A stretch of DNA of 64,000 nt from Dendrolimus kikuchii (GCA_019925095.2 CM034415.1:10894833-10958832), one strand, 5' to 3'. Positions 1-59,334 are shown, numbered from the stretch's first letter. Numbers and translations: made by a program. The notes: generated by a model from the letters alone, not told the origin.

Positions 1-143
1 CCAACGTCTAGTGATTTTGTTTCAATAGAACTATACGTTGTTAAAGGAGCATGTCCATGATGCTAACATTACATTTAATAATAACACGATAGAAAATTTG
101 ACGAATTTAAATTTTTAGGTATGTAGGAATCGTATTTGCTATT

Positions 144-835
144 ATACATACGTACATACATAACTTCACGCCAGTTCCCTTGCGGGGTAGACACGAACAA
201 CAGAGCGCCATTCAGGCTTATTCTTACACACCTCACTTGCTTCTTTGACATTCATAGCTCTTGTCATGCACGCTCGTCTGTTCTTAAGGGTCCTGACATC
301 ACCTTCTGCTAGTACACGATCAATTTGATCATGGAAGGTGTGTCGTGGCCTTCCACGACTTCTGCATCCATCCACTTTTGCATTGTCTGTGTAGTCATTC
401 TTCCATCATGCATTCTTTCCACATGCCCGAACCACCGGAGCATTCCTTTCCTTACCTTCACCCCGACACTCTCTTTCAGACCAACTCTCTTTCTTACTTC
501 GGTATTACAAACGCGGTCCGCGAGCGTCACTCCGCAGATTTTACGCAGTGCTCGCATCTCGACCGCGTTTACTCTACTTCCATGCTCTCTCTTCCATACC
601 CAACCCTCGCTTCCATACGTGAGCGTAGGTACCAGCACCGCGTTGTGTATGGCGAGCTGGGCCTTCTGGCTGAGGTTCTTAGCGCCTAGAAGTTTACCTA
701 ACGCTCCATTCACACTATTCCCCAAATTCACTCTTCTTTCTATATCAGCGGTGTACCTTCCATCCCTGCTAAAAGCACATCCAAGATATACAAACTCATT
801 CGTACGCTCATTTGTTATTATAAAGTCACCATATG
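144..835 (-). mobile_element. RTE-type LINE 3' fragment, copy 1 (longest)
   Basis: Reads from the thumb of a reverse transcriptase (NEFVYLGCAFSRDGRYTADI) through LTYGSEGWVWKREH, the R/K-GMLRWFGHVERM block and VDGCRSRGRPRHTFHDQIDR to the terminal YPARELA stop, with a (ATGT)n tail at 144-160. This C-terminal pattern is typical of RTE-clade elements. There is one frameshift near 310. The other family members listed here are 5'-truncated versions of the same 3' end. Confidence 0.85.
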
Positions 836-1015
836 ACGGAAGTAGTCAATAACCGGATAGATTATTCTTTCATGCAACAATCGGAAGTCGTATAACCGGA
901 TGTCAACGTAGAAGTTTATTATCAAGCTGACGGATATCGGAAGTGGAGTAACCGGAGGCTGGAAGTTAACACGGAGGGCGGAGGTCACTAAAGTCGCGCC
1001 AGAGCATTACCACCA

Positions 1016-1264
1016 GGGCGTTCCATTAGTAGCTCACAACGCCCAAAATGCTCAATTAGCCGTTCCACAAGGCGACCGCGATCGTTGTGATCGTGGAGAA
1101 AACGTCACTAATGACGTCGTCATTTTCGATCACAACGCTCACAGCGACCCATGTCAAGAGGTTGGTCGAATAGACGTTCCACTTGGGTTTACGATTGTAA
1201 CGCCGGCAAGCAAGTGGAACGGGAAAAATCGCGGATCGTTGTGAGTCCCTAATGGAACGTAGCC
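1016..1264. mobile_element. TIR repeat of about 250 bp (GGCGTTCCATTAG ends), copy 1
   Basis: Imperfect inverted ends GGCGTTCCATTAGTAGCTCA and GGCTACGTTCCATTAGGGAC (complement). The interior contains GACGTCGTCATTTTCGATCA. Non-coding. Confidence 0.65.
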
Positions 1265-1270
1265 AGTATG

Positions 1271-1520
1271 GTGTCACTTTTTGCCAGGTGGTAGGGCATT
1301 TGCCCGACTTGATGGCTACCACCCCTGGTCTAGAGTATGCTGCCATAACAACTTGAGTTGTGTTCTGGCATTAGGGACCAGGTTCCAGACGCACTTAAGA
1401 GGGCAGCAGCGCATTTGTAGCACCTTTGGTGTTGCAAATGTCCATAGGCGATGGTAACCTATTTCCATCCAGTGGGCCGTCTGCCTGTCTGCTGAACTCC
1501 TGCAATATAAATAAAAAAAA
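1271..1520 (+). mobile_element. Poly(A)-tailed interspersed repeat (family PA), short form
   Basis: Family PA has a long form starting near CGTGCAGGAACGGAGAAAGA and a short form starting at CCAGGTGGTAGGGCATTTG. Both run through GACCAGGTTCCAGTCTCC and TAGGCGATGGTAACC to CTGCAATAAA plus poly(A). It is a SINE or the 3' end of a LINE; no tRNA-type promoter boxes were found. This copy is the short form. Confidence 0.75.
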
Positions 1521-1760
1521 CTGCGGCGCGCTACGAGGACCTTTGAAAAACGCGGAGTTCAGGCAGAGGAGGGACAGTCTACACGGGTAGTCTTGGACGA
1601 GGAGCACATAATATATTGTGGTCGATAATGACTGCTTGATAATCGCAGTATTCTTGGAGGGCGAATTGCTGCTCGACACCTGACAGGCGTGGATGCAACT
1701 CTTGGAGTTGTCCTAATATTTCTGTGTATTGTTGTGCAATATCTAATATCGTAATTGTGA

Positions 1761-2252
1761 TGACTGGTACCTACGCTCACGTATGGCAGCGAGAGTTGGC
1801 TATGGAAGAGAGAGCATGAAAGAAGAGTAAATGCGGTCGAGATGCGAGCACTGCGCAAAATCTGCGGAGTGACGCTCGCGGACCGCGTTCGTAATACCGA
1901 AGTAAGAAAGAGAGTTGGTCTGAAAGAGAGTGTCGGGGTGAACGTAAGGAAAGGAATGCTCCGGTGGTTCGGGCATGTGGAAAGAATGACTAAACAGATA
2001 TACAATGCAAAAGTGGATGGATGCAGAAGTCGTGGAAGGCCACGACACACCTTCCATGATCAAATTGATCGTGTCCTAGCAGAAGGTGATGTCAGGAGCC
2101 TTAAGAACAGACGAGCTTGCATGACAAGAGTTATGAATGTCAAAGAGGCAAGTGAGGTGTGTAAGAATAAGCCTAAATGGCACTCTGTTGTTCGTGCCTA
2201 CCCCGCAAGGGAACTGGCGTGAAGTTATGTATGTATGTATGTATGTATGTAA
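1761..2252 (+). mobile_element. RTE 3' fragment, copy 2
   Basis: Starts at LVPTLTYGSES and reads to the YPARELA stop at 2220, with tail (ATGT)n to 2252. It has a 12-bp in-frame deletion between HVERM and TKQIYN relative to the long form, shared with copies at 20770, 32338 and 39376. Confidence 0.85.
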
Positions 2253-2407
2253 TTGTGATCATTCTAGTGTAAAAAACTTTGATTATAATATTTCAGATTA
2301 TTCTTGTGTCATTCTCGGCGTCGTTCGTTCTCCCGGCGTGAGCCTACAGGTATATTAGTTGACAAACATTGTAACTGGAACGCTCATGTTGATTTGGCAT
2401 GTTAAAA

Positions 2408-2545
2408 AATCGGAATGTGTGCTGGGACACATAGTAGAAGTGAAACTTCAACGGACAAGTGGAAAAACGAATCGCAACAAAATTTTAACTTGCAGTTTTA
2501 TGGGCAGATTATTAATGTACTTGTCCAATTTGAAAACCTAAATTA
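2408..2545. mobile_element. Foldback-like element, minimal copy with one repeat unit
   Basis: GTGTGCTGGGACACATAGTA, GAAACTTCAACGGACAAGTG, one 26-bp unit, then ACAAAATTTTAACTTG, GGGCAGATTATTAATGTACT and TGTCCAATTTGAAAA. It equals the right end plus core of the 27655-29035 element, in inverse orientation. Confidence 0.75.
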
Positions 2546-2595
2546 TATTATTAAATATATATATGTCAGTGTAAGATAAAAAAATAACTATTTTA

Positions 2596-49873
<47,278 letters not shown>

Positions 49874-51329
49874 GACGACTACTTATTATTGTATAACTAT
49901 TCACAATTCACAGAAATAATGAAGCCCGACTATATTAAACTATAATTTAATATGTTATCAAGAAAAACGCAATTAATAAATAACGTTTTCTAGGTTATAC
50001 GGGAGACGCCATTTTTAACTTTATAAACTTTTTAATTATGTCGGCTGTCAAATATCATGATATGGTTTGGATATCGGACAATGCATAGTTAATCGAAGTT
50101 GAAAAACGAATTTCAGTAAAACTTATAAATAAAATGTTAAATTAATTTAACCTATAAAATAATATTAATATCACTGTTTATAACTTAATCTATTTAAATA
50201 AAAAAAATCTTTAAATTTTCAATCTATTACTCAAAAATTTTTATATTGTTGGTAGCACTGATAATGTATACACTTTTTTTATTATTAGGCTACAATTCTA
50301 TTACTATGAGACTTGGTCAGTTGCAGCAAAAAATATTAAAAATGTTTAAATTAAAATAGAGTAAGAAAGATTTATTCAGCAAATAAAATTATTATGTATA
50401 CTTTTTTGCATATTGTAATAAGCATTTATGTACAGATTACGTATTGATCACTGTAAGAATGACGAAAGCTAGCACCAGTGTTTAGGACTCCAAAGACAGG
50501 AGCGTATTTACAACTCATGTCCTGTCTACAATCTAAACCACCTTCTAGATTTAACCCTCACCCAGAATTTACAAACAGTCTCAATATCGTTTATCGCTCT
50601 ATCGTCATAATAGTCTTTGACTCCAAACATTACATGATAATAATCTACTGAGTAAAATTTAAGTAAATGCCTAGATTTTCTTTGGCCATGAGATAATTAT
50701 CATGAGAAATACTAATGGCAAGTACACTGCTCATTGGTGAGTTTGTCCCAATGTAAGAAAGTCAGGCTTAATGGCTACAATAGCTTTATTCGTGATAATT
50801 GATCAATCTTATTATACTTTTAGGAGCGTGAAACCAGTTTGCTAAAACAGGCTTCAGCGAATAGTGTTAACGTCTTCAACCAAACATTGTTTATTACTGG
50901 ATATAAGCTCCCAAATGTTATGCTACCTAACCCCGTCCTCCGGTTTGAGCCGAAGCATATAAAATAGCTGCTGTAATTTTATCACCTTAACGAAGGGCAA
51001 GTAAATATAATTATCAGTCCAAAAATCAGCGTTAAAAAGTATTGTGGGTATTGATTGAACGTAATATAGAACTAGGTATTTACCAAATAAAGTTTAATCT
51101 AAAATTAGGTACATTTTCTAACTGAGGGCCGACTTTTCAATCGTCAGACGAAAGTTATTTATAGAATAAAGTAGAATATGGATCAATTAAAAATATTTGC
51201 TGCATTAAGCAGTTGATGGTTTCACTTCTGAATTCACTCGGGTTCCAATTTATTCGACTGACAACTTTTATCTGATGATTAAAAAATCGGCCCATAATCT
51301 AATAACGCTAAACAATTATTTAGTTCAAC
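49874..51329. promoter_or_regulatory. Brr2 upstream region
   Basis: Presumed 5' UTR and promoter of Brr2, which reads leftwards from 49873. No TATA box or other core element stands out. No coding sequence. Confidence 0.4.
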
Positions 51330-51341
51330 GTATTTAGATTA

Positions 51342-51464
51342 GACATGACAAAAGTTATGAATGTCAAAGAAGCGAGTGAGGTGTGTAAGAATAAGCCTGA
51401 ATGGCGCTCTGTTGTCCGTGCCTACCCCGCAAGGGAACTGGCGTGAAGCTATGTATGTATGTAT
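51342..51464 (+). mobile_element. RTE 3' fragment with target duplication (intergenic)
   Basis: Flanked by GTATTTAGATTA at 51330-51341 and 51465-51476. It contains only the last 40 codons. Confidence 0.85.
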
Positions 51465-51856
51465 GTATTTAGATTACAATTAAATATATTTTTTATTCAA
51501 TTTTTCGATATACTTGAACATTGTTTACAAACAATACCACGTGCTTTTGTGTTTAGTAATGTCAGGGACGCGTGCGCAAGCAGGCGTTCATTTTTCAAGG
51601 TTGCCACCCATATTCTTTTCCGCATAAAAATAACATGCTTTTATACTTTTAAAATTACAAACATAGGCTATTTATTGATTTGTTTGTGTGCCTAAATAAA
51701 TCATTACGAAATCCATCAATGAGGTAGACAATATTTATTATTGTCTAATATTAATTAATAATGTATGTATGCATGTATTAATTAATAGAGTGGGATTATT
51801 ATTCATCTTTCAAATTGTGATCGAAATAAAGTTTTAGCCCGTATTTATAACTAGAA

Positions 51857-52041
51857 CTAGTTCTTTCCTGAGGCTTCGCTCACATTAATGTTATCTCATG
51901 GGAAGCGTAAATGTAATTATGTGCTATCCCAGATTATAATTTATGTCTGTGCCAAATTTCATCCTGATCCTTTCAGCCGTTCTGGCGTAATTGAGTAAGA
52001 AACATCCATCAAAACTTTTGCATTTATAACATTAGTATAGA
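51857..52041 (-). mobile_element. Short Helitron, about 185 bp (intergenic)
   Basis: On the minus strand, A|TCTATACTAATGTTATAAAT start and AAAGAACTAG|T end, between Brr2 and MED28. Confidence 0.65.
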
Positions 52042-52385
52042 TAAAATTGTACTGGTTGAAAATTAAGTGAAAATCACACAAAAAATATTTTTTTCTATTT
52101 CTTAATTGAATTCAATTATTTTAATGCAAGCTACTATTCTTTCAATTAAAGAATTGATTAATTTGAAAAATATCAAATTGGGATTATTTTTAACAGCCCT
52201 ATTTTATTGATTGAAAGAAAGAAATGAAAAACAACGATTACTTCACGTAAGAGCAAGATAGAAATACAACAACAGGTTTGTTCATAGTGATGTGATTCAT
52301 ATGATTGTATGAAACTTTAGTAGTTTACAAGTAACGAGTCTGTCATTGTCAGGCTACTACAAAATAATCTGCTAATGTAACAAAA

Positions 52386-52445
52386 ATGGCGGCACCTTCT
52401 AATGGCAGTGGAAATCTTGTGGAAGAGTTTGAAGAGTCTTTCCAG
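52386..52445 (+). CDS. MED28: Probable MED28 exon 1
   Basis: ATG after CAAAA, then 20 codons ending GNLVEEFEESFQ, followed directly by a GTAAAA donor. Insect MED28, a head-associated Mediator subunit that bridges RNA polymerase II and activators, starts with the same short Gly/Ser/Asn leader and an (E/D)EFEE(A/S)FQ motif before its first intron; this family knowledge is recalled, not searched. The next exon, expected to encode the helical MED28 body, was not found on the plus strand up to 64000. Either the first intron exceeds 11.5 kb and encloses Kdm4, or this exon is orphaned. A 20-residue match cannot be decisive. Confidence 0.62.
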
Positions 52446-52958
52446 GTAAAATTTGCTGTCATTAGTAAAACCATATATTAATTAAGATGAAAGTTACGGA
52501 AAATATTATAATACATAACCTTAAACGTAATGTCAATATACTACCAACGTTAAGAAAATAACACGTCGAGTTGGTGTTGCTATTCCCCGTTCACGTAAAG
52601 CTACATAAGCTAAATAATTTCGTATCACCTTAAAAACTCGAAGAAGATTAGTGTGTACGTGACCTATATTCACTTATGTGGCTTCGACCGGTTTCTGCTC
52701 AACTCTGTTCAAGGGATTTCATGCAATGCAAAGCGCATCTGTGGCAGCCATTTTACTGATAATGTTATTCGATTTAATTACGAAAGTAATTTCAGGTCTT
52801 AACTTTAAATTTATATTGAAATGAACTCAAAAAGTGGACTAAAGTTATTGTGTGTTGTTCTAAAACTATATTTCGTGTAAAAAATGATGTGAAAGTGTAG
52901 TATTCTCTTACGAAATCGTGGTGTATCAAGTGTCGTGTGTTTTCATTATATAAAGACG
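52446..52958 (+). other. Kdm4 5' flank / MED28 intron 1
   Basis: Begins with the MED28 exon 1 donor GTAAAA and ends at the Kdm4 ATG. It must hold the Kdm4 5' UTR. AT-rich, no recognised repeat; a TTTCAG acceptor-like site lies near 52790. Confidence 0.45.
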
Positions 52959-55592
52959 ATGTCGACCCTCACTGATGATGTTGGAGGCTCCTCTGGAGGT
53001 CACACTATACAAGTGTTCCGTCCTACATGGGAAGAATTCCAAAATTTCAACAAATACATACAGTTTATGGAGTCGAAAGGGGCTCACAAAGCTGGGCTTG
53101 CAAAAGTAATACCACCGCCGGAATGGGTACCTCGGAAGGCTGGTTACGACCTAGACCAGCTTAACGTGACCATCCCAGCTCCAATCTGCCAGGTAGTCAC
53201 CGGAAAACAAGGTTTGTTTCAACAAATTAATATCCAGAAAAAAGCCATGACTGTAAAGCAGTTTGCCGTCCTCGCGAACTCTGCAAAATACTGCACACCT
53301 CGTCATTCAAGCTATGATGATTTAGAGAGAAAGTATTGGAAAAATGTCTCGTATGTATCACCGATATATGGCGCTGATGTGAATGGTAGCATTACAGATC
53401 CAGATGTAAAAGAGTGGAACATAAATAATCTAGGTACAATCTTAGATTTTGTCAACTCAGACTATGGGATAGAGATTGATGGTGTGAACACTGCATATTT
53501 GTACTTTGGAATGTGGAAAACCACATTTGCATGGCATACCGAAGATATGGATCTTTACTCTATAAATTATTTGCACTTTGGGGACCCAAAAACATGGTAT
53601 GCCATACCTCCCGAGCATGGGAAACGATTTGAGAGGATTGCTGCAGGTTTTTTCCCTGGTTCAGCTAAGACCTGTCAGGCATTTCTTAGGCACAAAATGA
53701 CATTGATATCTCCTCAAATTTTAAAGCAATACTCTGTACCTGTAAACAAAATTACTCAAGAGAAGGGTGAAATTATGATTACTTTCCCATATGGTTATCA
53801 TGCTGGCTTCAATCATGGTTTTAATTGTGCTGAATCAACAAATTTTGCTGCACCAAGATGGGTGGAGTATGGTAAGCGTGCTCTGCAATGCACATGCAGC
53901 AATGATATGGTAAAAATATCCATGGATACATTTGTGAAGAGATTTCAGCCAGACCGTTATGAACTGTGGCTTAAAGGACAGGATATAGGTTGCCATCCAG
54001 AGCAGCCGGAGAAGTTGGTGCCAGCACCTCATCCATCCGGCCAGGATATCCTCTGTAATAAGAACAATACAGAACTGCCAGAATCGTTCATCGAGGCAGA
54101 GGTTGAAGGACTCAAAAAGAAGAAACGACATCCGTTGCATCTAAAACGAGCTTTAGCTACTAAGAGCATCTCGGAAGGTGCCATCGCTGTGTCTATTCTA
54201 GGGCACGATCTGGTGGATGATGATGAAATGGCCATGGCAGAGGGAGATCTCGATATGATGCAATCAATGAAAACTAGATTACAACCAGATGACACACAAT
54301 TAGATGCATTAGAGGATATCTGGCTGAAAGGCGATGAGATGGACCCCTCCGAAGCTCAGCTACCTGATGTAGGTTATATTGATTCTGACAGAGATTCAGA
54401 CTATGGTGTACCAAAGACTAAAAAGAATTCTAAAACAAGAAAAAAGGGGAGAGGTAGCTTGAAGAAAGAGAAAGTTAAGAAAGAAGAAGAACTGAAGCCT
54501 GAACCAAGTACTGCCCCAACCGAAGAGAAAAAGAAAGAATCAAAACCAAGGGGTAGAAAGGTCAAGACCAAGAAGCTGTCTTCAGAAGAACTAGAGAGTA
54601 TGGCAGCTGTGGTGTCAAATTGGGATTCACCACCTCATGTAGAGACAGAAATCACAGACCCATTGAATCCTGCTACAGTAAAGGAGGAATCTGTTACTGA
54701 AGAACAAAAGCCAATTACTGAAACAACTGATAAACCAGCAGAGAATACTGTCAAAATTGAAACATTGCAAAAGACACCGAAAGACAAAAAAGAACCGAAA
54801 AAACGTAAATCACCAAAATCTGAAACAGAGAAAGTGGAAAAACCTAAAAAGGAGAAAGTTAAGAAGGAGCCTAAAATACCTAAAGTGAAAGTGGAAGAGC
54901 AGAAAGAGAAGAAACCTCGCAAGCCTCGGACACCGAAGAAACATACTGATTTTGAATACAACTCTCCTTTGAGTCCAATAATGTATAAACAGAGTAACTC
55001 CTATGCAGCTGCTAACAAACCACACACGGTGACATCTCAACCTCAACGGCAAGTAAGCATATTGAAACCAATACAAAAGTCAATATTAACAATGCAGCCG
55101 ACATCATCAATGCAGCCATCATCAACATCAGTACAGCCAAAAGCTGAAGTGAAACAAGAGCTTCTACTCAACACTAGTCTAAGGCTGACAAAAGTCCCAC
55201 CAATCAATAAAAATCCTAGTGCGTTTGAGAGTGAATTTCACAAATTTATGAAAAGAAAACAGTCAGGACTGCCACCGAGACCTATGCCACATTCTCCGAA
55301 GCCTTCACAGTCTCCGAAAGAGCCTGAAAGTCCTGTGGAAAGTTATCCGATGCCTGTAGGCCAGTATAACGATAATATTTTCCTAAACACACCAGTAGAT
55401 TACAGGACATACCAGCAACCTCCAGCGAATCACATCCAATGGAGGTACAATGGTCCGGGCTACATGACCAACGTTCAAAGCCAAGTGCAAAACCAAATGT
55501 ATGGACACAATATGAATAATATAAGTGCAAACAGTTACTTCAGGCATCCACCACCATATCTACCACCCTGGCAGTATGGATATCAGAAATAA
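52959..55592 (+). CDS. Kdm4: KDM4-type JmjN/JmjC histone demethylase, intact single exon, 877 aa
   Basis: Fe(II)/2-oxoglutarate dioxygenase that demethylates histone H3 lysines (K9/K36 in the KDM4 family) in chromatin. JmjN is at about residues 16-58 ([16 protein letters not shown]). JmjC is at about 150-316, with iron ligands His193, Glu195 ([18 protein letters not shown]) and His281 ([12 protein letters not shown]). The zinc site is Cys239, His245, Cys311 and Cys313. All known catalytic positions are present. Residues about 490-660 are Lys/Glu/Pro-rich and disordered; the C terminus is Pro/Gln/Ser-rich. There are no PHD or Tudor domains, as in the short fly enzymes. The frame is open back to 52935, but the first ATG is 52959 with A at -3. 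No intron is visible, which is unusual for such a gene and suggests a retrocopy. AATAAA overlaps the stop codon (55588-55593); another lies at 56076. Confidence 0.95.
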   Translation: MSTLTDDVGGSSGGHTIQVFRPTWEEFQNFNKYIQFMESKGAHKAGLAKVIPPPEWVPRKAGYDLDQLNVTIPAPICQVVTGKQGLFQQINIQKKAMTVKQFAVLANSAKYCTPRHSSYDDLERKYWKNVSYVSPIYGADVNGSITDPDVKEWNINNLGTILDFVNSDYGIEIDGVNTAYLYFGMWKTTFAWHTEDMDLYSINYLHFGDPKTWYAIPPEHGKRFERIAAGFFPGSAKTCQAFLRHKMTLISPQILKQYSVPVNKITQEKGEIMITFPYGYHAGFNHGFNCAESTNFAAPRWVEYGKRALQCTCSNDMVKISMDTFVKRFQPDRYELWLKGQDIGCHPEQPEKLVPAPHPSGQDILCNKNNTELPESFIEAEVEGLKKKKRHPLHLKRALATKSISEGAIAVSILGHDLVDDDEMAMAEGDLDMMQSMKTRLQPDDTQLDALEDIWLKGDEMDPSEAQLPDVGYIDSDRDSDYGVPKTKKNSKTRKKGRGSLKKEKVKKEEELKPEPSTAPTEEKKKESKPRGRKVKTKKLSSEELESMAAVVSNWDSPPHVETEITDPLNPATVKEESVTEEQKPITETTDKPAENTVKIETLQKTPKDKKEPKKRKSPKSETEKVEKPKKEKVKKEPKIPKVKVEEQKEKKPRKPRTPKKHTDFEYNSPLSPIMYKQSNSYAAANKPHTVTSQPQRQVSILKPIQKSILTMQPTSSMQPSSTSVQPKAEVKQELLLNTSLRLTKVPPINKNPSAFESEFHKFMKRKQSGLPPRPMPHSPKPSQSPKEPESPVESYPMPVGQYNDNIFLNTPVDYRTYQQPPANHIQWRYNGPGYMTNVQSQVQNQMYGHNMNNISANSYFRHPPPYLPPWQYGYQK

Positions 55593-56116
55593 ACGGACAG
55601 TATTTTGTAAGAGTAAATTTAATTTGTGTGTATGAGAGTGGACTGAATAATTTATTAATTTTAATTATCATTATGTTGTACACTGCACATTTTTTTGTAT
55701 ATAACCATTGAAGAAGTCTCCTAAGAATTATACCTTCAAATTAGAAGTGTAAGTTTGAAAAAGCTGCTGCTATCCTACATTTTGATATGTCCCAACCCCA
55801 AGTCATTTTTCTCTTGAATTTCCGCATTCAAAAATTTTGTCCCAATATGTTTGTTTTCAACTAGCATGAAGCTTTATTTACATTACATCTTGATTTTGAT
55901 TTCATATAAATTTCTATATATAAAAATTAATTCTTGTAATAATAGAAATTATTATGTGATACCTTGTTGGAATCAAAAATATTTTTTTTTTTAATATTCC
56001 TAATATTATTTTTGAGATATATATGGTAATACTCAAGTAAGATGGCGAAGTCCATTCAGGTAGCTCCTTAACGCCAATAAAGAGTCTGGATTCCATATAA
56101 TTCTTCTTTTTTAAAT
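55593..56116 (+). other. Kdm4 3' UTR and flank
   Basis: AT-rich. AATAAA overlaps the stop codon (55588-55593), and a second AATAAA is at 56076-56081, just before the RTE fragment. No poly(A) tract is preserved. Confidence 0.5.
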
Positions 56117-56245
56117 GTACATACATACATAACTTCACGCCAGGGGTAGGCACAAACAACAGAGCGCCATTTAGGCTTATTCTTACACACCTCACTTGCT
56201 TCTTTGACATTCATAACTTTTGTTATGCACACTGTCTGTGCATGT
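56117..56245 (-). mobile_element. RTE 3' fragment
   Basis: Short copy with a 10-base deletion in the terminal ARELA region, located about 520 bp after the Kdm4 stop. Confidence 0.75.
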
Positions 56246-56283
56246 GCATTATTAAATGTAGTACATAGTTTATTAAATATGTA

Positions 56284-56738
56284 CAGTGTAAACTCCATGT
56301 AACATCACTCGATTTAACAACAAACTATCTTAAGTGTCGAATTCATTTGGCTTCAGTTTGTTTATCTTGTCTTCCATACAATGATGCACTCTATATAGCA
56401 TTACACCCACTTTCATAAGGACAGCACTTAAGTAATAGAAAGTACTATTTAAATTGCCAAAATTTATTTACATTCTTTTATCCCTTTATTATCCTAGCCC
56501 CTAATAAACTCGATTGTTCGCATCATGCATACCGAAATTTCTAAGTACTTCCTTTATCACCAAGATGCCTCAATATGGCAAGATATGAATAAAATAATTT
56601 AAAAAAAATACAACAAAATTACTGGTGCAGCAAAAGACGTCAGCCAAAAATAACTGACTTTTCTCAATTTAACAACAACTTTCTATAACATCATAAAATA
56701 CACAGTCCCTTCAGTGTCGTTATATAGAGTTTACACTG
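56284..56738. mobile_element. TA-flanked TIR element (pogo-like MITE), copy 2
   Basis: Ends CAGTGTAAACTCCATGTAAC / CAGTGTAAACTCTATATAAC with TA on both sides; 455 bp. It lacks the piggyBac-like insert seen in copy 1, giving an empty-site comparison. Confidence 0.82.
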
Positions 56739-57574
56739 TACAGGTTTTTTGATTAACTGAAACTTTAAACATTTTTCTAAAGAAATGTTTCAAAATATAC
56801 TTCAAAACAATGTGTAGTTCTTGAAATCTAAAATGGTGTCAGTCCAAGAGCTGGTATGATTAGGCTGTTGGTGGTTAACCAACCGAAATTCCAAAAACAG
56901 CCATCTAGCATGGTAGTGTACTACTAATGAATTAGCCGGATCAAAAATCAATAAATGGCTTATGGCTGAAGGCTTGGTGTTCCAAACGTCCAGGGGACGC
57001 TAACCATTTTCGATTTTTTATCGCGATGCTGGTAAACAGGCATCTCATGGAAAATGATTATGGTAGACCTTTGCAACACCGAAGGTAAAGTCAATGCGTT
57101 GACAGCCTGTAGAGTAAGATAGGGAGATGAGGCATCAGACGGGAGGAAAGGGATAGAAGGAATGTGAAAACAAAAGCATCATTAGCTCAATATTAACCGT
57201 TGTACTTGGGTATTCTGTGTTCACGTGGTATCATACCATTAGAGCCAGCCCTAAAGGTGTTCTTACACGAGCAACTCAAATTGCTCAATCCCACTGCCAA
57301 TATGTATGTATGTAGATCCCAATTATACAGATTTTACTATGATTGGTGTCCAACTTTACATCCTTCTCAGCTTGTCCTTCATCAAGGGCCTCCCTCAAAT
57401 TATTTGATGCCCATTTCTTCCTGTTCTTTACAAGTTCTGGACCACAATGTCCCTCCTGTGTGTTTCAAATAGTGCTCCCAAATTTTGTTTTGTCGTCCTC
57501 TACGTCTTTTTCCATCTCTTGGGTACCAAGACAACAGATTGTCTTAAGTGTTCATTTATTTTTATTATCTCATT

Positions 57575-57800
57575 ATCATCATCATCATCGTCCGATCGTT
57601 GAATCCTGGTTGCGTTCGGAGCGTTCTCTCCGATGCCCAGGGTCTGCTTTCCTATATTTTCTACTCCACTTCAAGCGGTCTTCAGCATCCCCCGTTTTGA
57701 GACCTTTGGTACGCATGTCATACTTCACAACGTCAAGGCAGCTATTTCTGGGGCCTTCCTTTTCGACTGGAACTTGGCGGAGGCGGTATGGCTAGACATT
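57575..57800 (-). mobile_element. RTE-like reverse transcriptase C-terminal remnant
   Basis: The minus strand reads CLDVVKYDMRTKGLKTGDAE then DRLKWSRKYRKADPGHRRER, the usual C-terminal pattern of RTE-type polyproteins (Dm..gl...DaeDR.kW...kadP). It ends in a (GAT)n-like tail at about 57570-57590. A second family, distinct from the (ATGT)n-tailed RTE. Confidence 0.65.
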
Positions 57801-59126
57801 TCGCCTGTCCCTATTAACAGAGTCAGATCTGCAAATCAGCAACTTTACAGGAGAGCGCTCTGAACTTTGAATTGCTTATATTATTTTTTACTACAAGAAT
57901 TAAATTTTCAAAAAAAATATTATATGTTAATATATGTTCGAGAGCTTATTTGCAATGCAATTAAATAACGTTTTTACTTATCTAAATGTTTGAAAAGCTA
58001 GTAATGGCTTTGTAATCCGTACATGTGTCGTCATGATTTGTCGGATCTGTCACATCCAACAAAGTTACATGGACAAACATATTTATTCTTTGTAAGAAGT
58101 GCCACATACAACATTGACATTAGTAAATCCTGTTTAAGTTTATGTCGTATTTAAATTGATATTATAAATTAAATCCATTTTTTAATAAATTTGTTTCACA
58201 AATAACAAACAATGAAACATAATTGACAATTTAGGGACAAAATGAAAACAATCTTTGCCATAAAATTTGTTAAAATCATTAATTATAAAGTCTATCTGTA
58301 TGAATGGCACTTAATAATCACATTTCAGGTTTCATTGTAGATAATCAGTCTTAGTAATTTCTTACAAAAATATACCCCGCACACCCCCCTCGCGCCCCGC
58401 TAATAACGTCGGGAGTTAACATTCGTCATTGTTAATGGGAGATGGTGGCATATATGACATTGTTAATGTGGCTATTTTAAAAACTATGACGAAAAATGAC
58501 CTTTTTGTTGCTGCTATTGAAAAACAATGCTTTTTTAGGGTCATTAGTGAAATAAAACCAAAATGTCGAAAATTGCATATCCTACATTGTTAATAGGGAT
58601 AGGCGATTTGTTCCCCACATAATTAGCCTGACTCTTAAGGTTTGTCTCCTATGTCACGGACATGAAGATTGTTGCGGATGCGGGAGTTCCTGACGCGGGC
58701 TTTCCGCGAGGCTCCATACATCTATTGCAACATATTGATCTTCGTGACACGCAGCTCTTGCTTCTGGAAAATATCTCTCATTATATGTGAAATAAAAATA
58801 ATAGACAGACGAAAACTAAAATTTGTATTTTCGGTATTTGCTTGTGGTTATGTCATTTTATTTCTATTTGAAATTCATTGTACGAACTCGAACCATTTAC
58901 AGATTTATTTTAATATAGATTATGCGTGTAATATATTACTTAGCCATTTTACTTTCGACTGATTGTATTTATTTTTTAAGTGAGAAATTAATGAATTATA
59001 AGTTTGTAATATATAATTAGGTTTAGTTGTGTTATAAGGACGCTTGTACATTGCGCTGCATCATACGATACTACGGTCTGTGTTCTAAAACCCTCTACGT
59101 CATGCCCGCTTACATGGCCGTCTTAA
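57801..59126. other. Gene-free stretch with one GC-rich block
   Basis: AT-rich except 58640-58760, which is unusually GC-rich and has short open frames on both strands (plus strand from ATG 58662, 45 codons). No known protein is recognised. Confidence 0.4.
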
Positions 59127-59334
59127 CCCTTAAGATAATTATCGATATACCAAAAAGCCGCAAGACTAATACTATCACCATCTCGTAATATACCAAGAAA
59201 ATATACCCATTTCATACAAATCATACAACTCCTATATAAACAGAGTGAGACAACAACACAATTAACGATCACGTGCACAAACGCGATATGCACTCTCATC
59301 GCGGACACATATGTGCAAATAGTGAGCTAAAGGG
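59127..59334. mobile_element. TTAA-flanked piggyBac-like MITE, copy 2
   Basis: Same interior as the 47890 copy (CCGCAAGACTAA, ACGATCACGTGCACAAACGC) with TTAA on both sides. The left inverted end has diverged. Confidence 0.8.

Noticed and set aside
52935..52958. Upstream extension of Kdm4 (GTG-initiated)
   Set aside because: Starts at GTG; the first ATG is at 52959 with an acceptable context.
53835..55530. Minus-strand ORFs within Kdm4
   Set aside because: Shadows of the Lys-rich and Pro-rich coding sequence on the other strand.
57343..57863. Plus-strand ORFs (150 and 76 codons)
   Set aside because: The minus strand carries the RTE C-terminal pattern, so these are antisense shadows.
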